From Lewinellaceae bacterium (GTDB taxonomy: Bacteria > Bacteroidota > Bacteroidia > Chitinophagales > Saprospiraceae), in assembly GCA_020636405.1 (NCBI GenBank), contig JACJXW010000011.1, positions 124,001 to 188,000 on the forward strand: a stretch of DNA of 64,000 bases. Direction: 5' to 3'. Under the pieces are notes generated by a model. The model was not told the origin of the DNA and did not search any database. It saw only the letters and a program-made list of their open reading frames with translations. Shown here piece after piece: positions 62,733 to 64,000 of this stretch (its first letter is position 1; each line of letters opens with the position of its first letter). Both the position numbers and the translations under genes were made by a program.

Positions 62733-62772
62733 ACAATAACAATCTAACAATACAGCCATTCAACAATTTGAG
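62733..62772. repeat. Degenerate octamer array (AATnnAAC type)
   Basis: ACAATAAC, AATCTAAC, AATACAGC, CATTCAAC, AATTTGAG in strict 8-nt register. Confidence 0.55.
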
Positions 62773-62860
62773 CGGAATCCCAGGAAAACACTGATGGAGC
62801 TTTGCGGCCGAAGCAGAATATGTTAGGCTATAATTGCCTAAGCACATATTTACCTATCCG

Positions 62861-62948
62861 GCTGAAATCGCCTGGCTTTGCCTCAGTCCTAAAGGATGGC
62901 CAGGCGTTTTCAGCCTTTGCTCCCTTCAGATGGGGCAAACAAAGGCTG
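62861..62948. terminator. Two adjacent hairpins behind the receptor gene
   Basis: 62861-62876 pairs with 62899-62914 (15 of 16 positions; central arms CGCCTGGC / GCCAGGCG), and CAGCCTTTG (62911-62919) pairs with 62940-62948. The two stems overlap by four bases and are therefore mutually exclusive at their junction. They probably end the minus-strand transcript of the receptor gene. Confidence 0.55.
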
Positions 62949-63016
62949 GAAATGCCAACCTATAACAGTTGCCAATAAAGTTGAATAACCTATCCCACAC
63001 TGCCCTCACTGATTCC

Positions 63017-64000
63017 CTAAAACTGATCTCCCCCGCCCTCTTTCAGGTCGTCATTTTCGATGCGGGTACGGCGGCGCTGTTGGCGGAAGTCCAGTTTGCC
63101 GAAGCGGTAGTTGAAGGTCAGCCCAAAGGAGCGGAAGAGGATGGCGTTGTTACTGCGCTGGTAGAAATCCTCTCCTTCCAGTTCAGAGGGGAACTCTTTG
63201 TAATTGAAGAAGGGCTCCGTGATGTTGATGCCCAGGCTGGCCCGTTTGTTGAATTCTTTGAGGAATCCGATGCTCAGCAGGGAGAAGGAGGCGTTTTTCC
63301 CCTGAATGGTCTGCCTCGGGGCCCGGTAAAAGCCGAACATTTCGAACTTATACCCCTTGCCGAAGTCGATGGTGGAGTTGATGTTGCCGTTAAACAGCAG
63401 CGCGTCGTTGCTCAGTTGTTCGCCATTCTGGTTGCGTTCGGTATTGAAGGTGAAGATGTTGGCTCCTCCACGCAGCGTCCAGATCTTAGCGATGGTCACT
63501 GAGGTAAAGAAGTTGACGCCATAGGAGTGGTTCTTTCCGATGTTGAGGAAGGTGGACCGGGAAGCGCCGGCTTCGTCCACATCGAAGAGGAAGCTCTGGA
63601 TCACGTCATCCGTGAACCGATAGAACAGGGATGCATTGATGGAGAACCCTTTGACGAAGGCGCCATAGCTCAGTTCGTACTGGTCGGTCAGTTCGGGGGA
63701 CAGGACTGGGTTGCCCACGGTGATGTTGCGTGGGTCATTGAGGTCGGTATAGGGATTGACAAAGAACAGGCTCGGGCGTTGAATGCGGCGGGCGTAGCTC
63801 ACCTTGAGGGTGGAAAAGTTCTTCAGTTTGCGGCTCAGGATGATGCTGGGCAGGAAGTTGCCATAGTCGTTGGTGAACGAGGCGGCGTCGCTGGCGTACT
63901 CTCCGCCGATATCCGTAAACTCGTAGCGGGCGCCCGCCACCAGGCCGTAGTTTTCCCCCATCTTGATGTTGAAGGAGAGGTAGGCCGAATAGACGTCCTG
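63017..64000 (-). CDS. TonB-dependent-receptor-like outer-membrane barrel protein, C-terminal part
   Basis: The frame is open to the right window edge, so the N-terminus (plug, carboxypeptidase-like domain) lies outside; 327 residues are visible. They show alternating amphipathic strands with aromatic girdles (FSTLKVSYARRIQRPSLFFV, YELSYGAFVKGFSINASLFY, YGVNFFTSVTIAKIWTLRGG, LTFNYRFGKLDF). NPYTDLNDPRNITVGNPVLS is a hallmark of the outer-membrane beta-barrel family (OMP_b-brl_3) related to TonB receptors. The last strand is followed by a hydrophilic tail of about 25 residues (RRTRIENDDLKEGGGDQF), common in this family. Substrate unknown. Confidence 0.9.
   Translation of the reverse strand, partial: QDVYSAYLSFNIKMGENYGLVAGARYEFTDIGGEYASDAASFTNDYGNFLPSIILSRKLKNFSTLKVSYARRIQRPSLFFVNPYTDLNDPRNITVGNPVLSPELTDQYELSYGAFVKGFSINASLFYRFTDDVIQSFLFDVDEAGASRSTFLNIGKNHSYGVNFFTSVTIAKIWTLRGGANIFTFNTERNQNGEQLSNDALLFNGNINSTIDFGKGYKFEMFGFYRAPRQTIQGKNASFSLLSIGFLKEFNKRASLGINITEPFFNYKEFPSELEGEDFYQRSNNAILFRSFGLTFNYRFGKLDFRQQRRRTRIENDDLKEGGGDQF

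Larger units (their letters stand above)
62551..63016. other. 466-nt gap with array and hairpins
   Basis: No gene. It contains the degenerate octamer array at 62733-62772 and two adjacent hairpins at 62861-62948. On the right it follows the end of the receptor gene (minus strand), on the left it must hold the promoter of the T9SS gene, for which I see no consensus. Confidence 0.5.

Noticed and set aside
1..64000. tRNA, rRNA or tmRNA genes
   Set aside because: I looked for T-arm words and rRNA landmarks in the gaps and found none; a covariance search would be needed to exclude them fully.

Overview
The window looks like a chromosomal segment of a high-GC member of the Bacteroidota, most likely the Saprospiria (Lewinella/Phaeodactylibacter-like). 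The reasons are nine large secreted or envelope proteins, several with type IX secretion (T9SS) C-terminal domains of both the type A and the CHU_C/gliding-motility kind; lipoproteins with loose Bacteroidota lipoboxes; Bacteroidota-type promoters (TTTG, about 20 nt, TAnnTTTG); almost no Shine-Dalgarno signals; and a TonB-receptor-like barrel. The taxonomic placement is inference. I see no rRNA, tRNA, CRISPR array, phage, plasmid or insertion sequence.

Layout. 1-4.6 kb: a HEAT-repeat lipoprotein cut by the left edge, a class A penicillin-binding protein and aroB. 4.7-15.4 kb: a duplicated divergent pair, each made of a cytoplasmic all-helical protein and a large T9SS protein, with a 1.6 kb non-coding stretch between the copies that holds two copies of a structured 3' element and what looks like a decayed gene. 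15.4-21.2 kb: hypothetical protein, lipoprotein, GT1-like glycosyltransferase, asnS, RluA-type pseudouridine synthase. 21.2-29.7 kb: an S41 peptidase and a LytS/LytTR two-component pair (probably one operon with the RluA gene), divergent from an ABC ATPase and an ABC-permease/M1-peptidase fusion. 29.8-39.2 kb: three tandem paralogous T9SS subtilisin-like proteins. 39.5-45.8 kb: Vsr-like nuclease, flavin reductase-like protein, Bax-inhibitor-1 family protein, DksA/TraR-type zinc finger, L,D-transpeptidase lipoprotein, radA. 45.8-54.0 kb: a TPR-CHAT (caspase-like) protein and a DUF11-type protein that share one predicted topology (signal peptide, periplasmic body, C-terminal membrane anchor), a long leader with its own promoter and terminator, and a third member of the helical family. 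54.0-64 kb: hypothetical protein, rpsP, a choice-of-anchor/CHU_C adhesin-like protein, Lrp/AsnC regulator, lipocalin-like lipoprotein overlapping a YjjX-type NTPase gene, a small PKD/T9SS protein and the C-terminal part of a TonB-dependent-receptor-like barrel.

Three themes run through the region. First, export: many genes make surface, periplasmic or secreted products. Second, a family of helical proteins that each time sits beside secreted or envelope genes. Third, the gene borders are decorated with tandem arrays of 8-nt period whose unit differs from locus to locus; many start or end within a few bases of a stop codon, and two of them share a 33-nt palindromic core in the same orientation downstream of unrelated genes. 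I regard these arrays, the covarying 3' element and the CHAT/DUF11 leader as the parts most likely to be new.
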